Assembly (NCBI GenBank): GCA_012184525.1
Contig: WOFQ01000026.1
Location: forward strand, 412,440-476,439
Direction of reading: 5' to 3'
Source of the DNA: Xenoacremonium recifei
Taxonomy: Eukaryota; Ascomycota; Sordariomycetes; Hypocreales; Nectriaceae
DNA length: 64,000 nucleotides
Numbering within the stretch: position 1 is the stretch's first letter; every line of letters starts with the position of its first letter. Under the pieces are notes generated by a model, which saw only the letters and a list, made by a program, of their open reading frames with translations, was not told the DNA's origin and searched no databases. This document shows positions 58,030 through 64,000 of the stretch, one piece after another. Position numbers and translations under genes: made by a program.

Positions 58030-61000
58030 ATGTCGAACACTCACACATCAACCAATGGCACCGAGACAAGGCCTCTCTTGACCATCTCCGACTGGAAGTC
58101 AGCTCAAGTTGCCGGCGACGGCCTAAAAAGACTTTGCGCTCTTGCTGAAGCTGAGCGAGCAGCCAACTCAACCACTCACGCCTGGATATCCATCGCCACC
58201 ACAGAGCAGCTCCAAGAGCAATGGGACCATCTTCAATCACTCGGAGATGAAGCCTTTGACCTACCACTTTACGGTGTCCCCTTTGCAGCCAAGGACAATA
58301 TCGATTGTGAAGGATTCTCGACCACTGCCGCTTGTCCAGCGTACAGCTCTGGCCCGGTATCATGTGACGCACCCGTTGTTGCAAAGCTCAAAGCCGCCGG
58401 AGCCATCGTCCTCGGAAAGACGAATCTAGATCAGTTCGCAACCGGTCTAGTCGGCACCAGAAGTCCCTACGGCAAAGTCCCCAACTCCTTCGATCCCACT
58501 CGCGTCAGCGGCGGCTCTAGCTCTGGCAGCGCAATAGTCGTTGCTCGCGGAGTCGTACCCTTCTCACTCGGGACAGACACCGCAGGATCCGGCAGAGTCC
58601 CAGCTGGTCTGAACAACATCATCGGACTCAAGCCGACCCGTGGTGCTCTGAGTGCGCGAGGAGTTGTGCCAGCCTGCAGAACGCTGGACTGCGTCTCCAT
58701 CTTCGCGCTCACAGTGGACGACGCCGAAACTGTGCTCTCAGCGGCAGAAGGCTACGATGCCCAAGACTCATATTCTCGATCGCGCTCGGAAGGGTTATTA
58801 ACGCTCGACTCGACCGAATTCGGTACCGGGGGGTTTGGCAATACTCCTTCGCTAGCCATTTGCTCCAACCCAAACTGGTTCGGTCGCGATGACCAGTATC
58901 CTGCGTATCTGTCAGCAATCGAGAAAGCAAAGCGTCTGGGATGGAAACTTCATGAAGTCGACTTTAAATTGCTCTTTGATCTCGCTGAGTTGCTCTACTC
59001 GGGACCTTGGGTTGCGGAGCGATATGCTGCCATCAAGGACTTCATCGACACAGTTTCAGCCGATGTCATGGACCCGGTTGTTCGGGGTATTGTCATGAGA
59101 GCCGAAACTCTTTCTGCTGCAGATGTTTTCTCCGGGGAGTATCTGCGTCAGGACTTGACTCGGCAGATCCAGATTGCGTTCCAACGCTTTGATGGTCTCC
59201 TTGTACCGACGGCACCGACGTTTCCCACCATTCAACAGCTGGCCGAGAGGCCGGTGGAAGAGAACTCCAATCTTGGTACTTATACCAACTTCGTCAACTT
59301 CTTGGACTGGTCGGCTGTATCGATACCGGCTGGATTCCGATCCGATGGTCTCCCTTTCGGCATCACCCTCATCTCCAACCGCTGGCAAGAGACCAAAATC
59401 CTCGACTGGTCTCGCTTCTGGGTTGCCAACGAGACGAGACCATTGGGCGCCACGAAGGTGTATGTCAAGGAACCTCCCGCCGCTTCAACCGGAAGTCCTC
59501 CTGCTCATGTTCCGATCGCGGTTGTCGGGGCTCACCTCGCAGGCTATCCGTTGAACGGTGATCTCGTCGGCCGTGGCGCCATCATCGAAAAGGCCACAAA
59601 GACATCGGACAAGTACCGGCTATTCGCCCTGAATGGGACCGCGGGTCCAAAGAAACCTGGTCTCCAAAGAGTGTCAGACTCAACGGGCGCCAAGATAGAA
59701 GTGGAAGTCTGGAACTTACCTGAACCAGCCCTAGCCAGCTTCATGGCCACCATTCCCTCCCCATTGGCCATAGGATCGATCGAGCTTGAAGACGGGGCAT
59801 GGGTTCGAGGTTTCGTCTGCGAGCCGCTCGGTCTCAGCGATGCTACCGACATCACAGACTTTGGAGGCTGGCGGGCATACACGGAGTATTGCAACTCTGT
59901 CAAGGAAACAGCCCTGTCAAAGAAGCGCGTATCGACCGTACTCGTTGCAAATCGAGGAGAAATTGCCGTGCGCATCATGAAGACTTTGCACAACCTAGGC
60001 CTCAAATCTGTTGCCATCTACTCGGATATAGATTCCGATGCGGCACACGTCCACGCTGCTGATATCGCCCTGAAGCTTAGCGGAAGCTCTGTCTCCGAAA
60101 CGTACCTGAACATACCTCAGATTCTCGAGTTGGCCAAATCGGTCGAAGTCGACACCATCATTCCAGGCTATGGCTTTCTCGCAGAGAACTCCGACTTCGC
60201 ATCCGCCGTTGAAGGCGCAGGGATGAAATGGGTTGGCCCAACGCCAACCCAGATGTCCGAACTGGGCTTGAAGCATCGTGCTCGAGCTATTGCTGCCGCT
60301 GCAGATGTCCCAACTGTCCCCGGCAGCGATGGCCTTCTCACCTCCCTCGAAGATGCCATCAAAGCCAGCGAACGTATTGGCTTCCCGTTAATGCTGAAGA
60401 GCACGGCTGGCGGTGGAGGTATCGGCCTGAGCCACTGCGCAGATGTCGAAAGTCTAAAAGCCACATTCGAAGGCGTGCAGCGCCAAGCGGCCGCGAACTT
60501 CGGCAACGGGGGCGTCTTTCTCGAGAAGTTCATTCAACGCGCGCGACATATCGAAGTCCAGATCTTAGGCGACGGCAAAGGCACAGTCATCGCAGCCGGT
60601 GAGCGAGACTGCTCCCTGCAAAGACGACATCAGAAGGTGGTGGAGGAGAGCCCAGCAGTCATGGTCCCGCCCAAAGTGGGAGAAGAGATGACCGCCGCGG
60701 CGATTCGGCTCGCCGCGTCAGTCAAGTATCGAAACGTCGGTACCGTCGAGTTTATATACGACATTGACACGCAGGAGTTCTACTTTCTTGAGGTCAACAC
60801 CCGGCTCCAAGTAGAACACACCGTGACCGAGTCTGTTACAGGCCTTGATCTGGTCGAATGCATGATCAACATCGCAGAAGATCGGGCAGAAGAATACTTC
60901 CACGAGTCCGTTCCGCCTATTTTTGTATCAGGAGCGTCCATCGAGGTTCGTCTATACGCTGAGAGTCCTCTCCAGAACTTTCGGCCTTGTGCTGGGCGCA

Positions 61001-63555
61001 TTACGGCGCTTGAGTTCCCTTCGACGCTACGAGTCGATACCTGGGTCAAGAATGGCACACAAATCACCACTTCTTATGATCCGCTGGTAGCGAAGCTCAT
61101 ATCTACGGGAGGCAATCGCCAAGAGGCTATCAAGAACCTCGCAGAGGGTCTAGCAGCTACCCGCATCGAAGGTGTCCAGACAAACCTCGAATACCTTCGC
61201 CAGATTGTCTCTTCCCCGTTGTTCATATCTGGTGACTACACCACAAAGTCTCTTGACACCTTCCAACTCGTATCCTCCTCATTTGAGGTCATGGAGCCTG
61301 GTCCCCTGACGTCAATCCAAGACTATCCCGGTCGGGTCGGATACTGGAGCGTAGGCATCCCACCCTCCGGACCTATGGACAGTCGCTCGTTTCGGCTCGC
61401 GAATGAACTCGTAGGCAACTCTGACAAAGCCGCGGGGATTGAATGTACGCTTCAAGGGCCTGCTTTGCGATTCCACTGCAATACCGTGGTCGCGGTGACG
61501 GGAGGAGAATCGCCCATGACTCTCGACGGTGAAGCGGTCGCTATGAACCAAGCCTTCTCCATCGCTGCAGGACAGGTATTGAAGATCGGGACTCTCGAGA
61601 GTGGCTACCGTGCGTATCTCGCGGTTCGAGGAGGTCTTCAGGTTCCCGTTGTCATGGGCAGTCGTTCGACGTTCGATCTCGGTCGGCTCGGCGGGCTTTC
61701 GGGTCGGAAGTTGCAACGAGGGGATATCATCGAGATAGGAGATCAGCCTGTCGTAGAAGATGGCACCAACTCTCTATCATCGTCGTCGGTCGTCCCTATT
61801 CCTGGTCAGCCAAACGCTCACTGGACCATCAAGGCCATTCCCGGTCCTCATGGCGCCCCTGACTTCTTCACCCCCGAGAGCTTCGAAGCTCTCTTCTCAA
61901 GCGACTGGCGCGTCCATCACAATAGCAACCGCTTAGGTGTCCGTCTGACCGGACCACAGCCAGAATGGGCGCGCCACACCGGAGGGGAAGCCGGGCTACA
62001 CCCGTCCAATATTCATGACAGCCCGTACTCGATCGGTAGCGTGAGCTTCACTGGGGATGAAGCTGTCGTTCTAGGATGCGATGGACCGAGTCTGGGCGGG
62101 TTTGTCGTGTTTTGTGTCATCGCGTCGGCAGAGATGTGGAAGATGGGTCAGGTGAGGCCGGGAGACCTGATTCGATTCGAGCCCATCAGCGCAGAGGCTG
62201 CCCTTCAACTAGAGGCTAATGCTCCAGTTGCAGAGGCTCTTCCATCGCCACCCGCAGAGCTGAGTGACAGCAGAGTCATCGTTGGAACCCTCGAGCAGGA
62301 TTCGCAGAGGATCGTGGTTCGTCAAGCAGGCGACCGCGCCGTGCTTCTCGAGTTCGGTACCGCATCATCTTTCTCTCTCCGCCAGAGTTTCCAGATCTTC
62401 GCGTTCTGTGAACACCACCGCAAGAGTCCCATCCCTGGAGTAGAAGAGCTTACTCCTGGAGTCTACTCTCTTCACGTCATCTATGCCTCTGGCTTGAAGC
62501 CCAGCATGGTCATGATGCGTCTGGTAGACCACATCGCATCGTACACCGTCCCCGAGCGGGTTCCCTCTCGAAACGTCTCTCTTCCACTCGCCTTCGACGA
62601 CTCTGTCAGTCGAGCAGCCGTTGAGCGCTACATGGCAACCATCCGCCCTGAAGCACCATGGCTACCAAGCAATGTCGAGTTCTTGCAGAAGCTGAACGGC
62701 ATTGAAGACATCTCTGCAACCTTGTATGATACGACCTTCCTCGTTCTCGGTCTCGGCGACGTGTTCATGGGCTCTCCATGTGCTATCCCGCTCGACCCTC
62801 GTCATCGCTTCTTCGGAACCAAGTACAACCCGTCGCGGTCGTTCACACCTCGAGGTGCTGTCGGTGTCGGAGGACAGTATCTCTGTATCTATGCAACAGA
62901 CTCGCCTGGAGGCTATCAGCTCATCGGTCGGACAGTGGAAATCTGGGATTCTCACCTTGTAGACTCATGCCCAGGAAAGGACGCCATGTCAGAGAACGAT
63001 TCCAAGCCATGGCTCTTCCAGCCCTTCGACCGTATATCCTTCTACCCCATTTCTGAAGCCGACCTTGACACAAAGGCCATCTCCTCTCTTGTCCGCATCG
63101 CGACTGGGACCCTCGACCTCGCCGAGTACGAGTCCTGGCTCGACGCCAACAAAGAATCCATCCAGGCCTACGCACAGCACCAAGCACAGGCCATCGCCAC
63201 GGCGCCCTTCCTCGATGAACTCAGCCGGCCATACCAGACCAGCCCCAGAATGACAAAGGCCGATCCGCTAGAAAGGTTCGATTCGATTGGTGAGCGCGTA
63301 CGGGCCATGATGCCTGGGCGCTGCTATAAGTGCATGGTCAAGGAGGGCGACCGCGTGAAGAGAGACGACGTGCTGGTACGTTGATCTGGCATGCTGTTCG
63401 ACTGGTGCTGACTTTTTTTCTCGTAGCTTTGCATCGAGTCGAGTAAGATGGAGATCGATATTCGGAGTCCTGCCGATGGGACGTGTGTTGCTGTGTTGGT
63501 GACTCCGGGAGACTTGGTAGATGTCAGCGATGACTTGGTTGTCGTTGAAACGTGA
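58030..63555 (+). CDS. DUR1,2: Urea amidolyase (allophanate hydrolase + urea carboxylase)
   Basis: A 1824-aa cytosolic fusion, close to the 1835 aa of yeast Dur1,2. Exons 58030-63375 and 63427-63555. It converts urea + HCO3- + ATP to allophanate, then to ammonia and CO2. Order: amidase domain (residues ~10-455) with catalytic Lys in PFAAKDNIDCEG and SGGSSSGSA near 160; a C-terminal allophanate-hydrolase segment (~510-620); biotin carboxylase from ~636 (VLVANRGEIAVRI), ATP loop STAGGGGIG ~793 and FLEVNTRLQVEHT ~920; KipA-like (AHS2) from ~1087 (VGIPPSGPMDSRS); KipI-like (AHS1) from ~1427 (RQAGDRAVLLEFG); biotinyl domain encoded largely by exon 2 with lysine 1789 in ESSKMEI. All parts are intact. 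The upstream in-frame extension to 57967 begins with GTG and was not used. Confidence 0.95.
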
Positions 63556-64000
63556 AATAAATCGGCGCAAGTAAATAAAATGCTGTAGGTATGCATGGAG
63601 TATGAGGACTGGGAAGGGATAAAGGTTCTGGTAGCGGTATGAAGAGATGTGTCGAGTGAAAAGTACTGTGAGTCTGGTCGCATTCTGCGAAAAGGGCATA
63701 TCACTGGTGATTCTGAACATGTTCTTAATGCCGCCATTCTAAACGTGTGCTCGCACGTCGACATGTTTGGACTCATCTTTTATCCAAAAAATCGTCCCCT
63801 TTTTTTTTATTTTCTATTTTTTTGGATTTTTTTGTTTTTCTGTGTTTTTCTTCCTCCTCTTCCCTCCATCCTCCTCTTCCATCCTCCTCTTCCGACCGCC
63901 CTCCCTCCCTCCCTCCGCCCCCTGTCCCTCCTCTTTCCCCTTTTCTTTGTTCTTTTTAATGTCTTCGTGGTTGCTGTCACTCAGGATTCGCTTTAAAGAC
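63556..64000. other. 3' flank with T-rich and CCTCCT-rich low complexity
   Basis: Downstream of urea amidolyase. From 63800 to about 63850 the plus strand is a T-rich tract, followed to about 63950 by CCTCCTCTTCC and CCCTCC repeats. It is strongly strand-asymmetric polypyrimidine. No gene is seen before the window ends. Confidence 0.7.

Overview
The window is nuclear DNA from a filamentous ascomycete (Pezizomycotina). Protein genes carry many short introns (about 45-115 nt) with GTAAGT/GTATGT-type donors and CTAAC/CTGAC branch points. Families present include fungal-type rhodopsin-like integral membrane protein, RTA1, a Zn2Cys6 activator with a fungal-specific TF domain, Dal5-type and sugar-porter MFS transporters, fungal CorA proteins, an expansin-like wall protein and a urea amidolyase. 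I cannot name the species. There is no operon logic; all gene models below were built by hand from splice signals and reading frame.

Layout. 1-14.6 kb: O-methyltransferase (-), rhodopsin-domain membrane protein (+), RTA1-like lipid-translocating protein (-), AIF/AMID-like FAD oxidoreductase (-) and a GNAT acetyltransferase with an Ala-rich repeat tail (-), separated by long gene-free stretches. 18.8-31 kb: PQ-loop protein (+), GT31-like glycosyltransferase (+), Dal5-type MFS (-), a canonical GMN-motif CorA protein with a 9-nt microexon (+), and a zinc-independent MDR oxidoreductase (-).

32-40.5 kb is the most unusual part. Three tiny genes (81-89 codons; called mini-A, mini-B and mini-C) share a C-terminal motif and a phase-0 intron at the same codon. 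They are interleaved with a CorA-like two-TM protein lacking GMN and with a 925-aa atypical protein kinase. The kinase's N-terminal hydrophobic segment resembles those of mini-A and mini-B. I regard this as the best candidate for an undescribed multi-gene system; no function is demonstrable from sequence alone.

42-50.5 kb: expansin-like protein (+), sugar-porter MFS (-), then a decayed zone. It holds a duplicated 38-bp piece of the MFS gene, a 118-bp segment present twice in opposite orientation, a degenerate RRM-protein gene whose RRM segment has been copied four times, and about 450 bp packed with stem-loops. 50.8-64 kb: a Gln-rich prion-like protein whose frame continues 143 codons beyond an in-frame TAG, a Zn2Cys6 activator, and, head to head with it, a complete urea amidolyase (allophanate hydrolase + urea carboxylase) with two GATA sites upstream. 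This last pair suggests a local nitrogen-regulated urea-utilisation unit.
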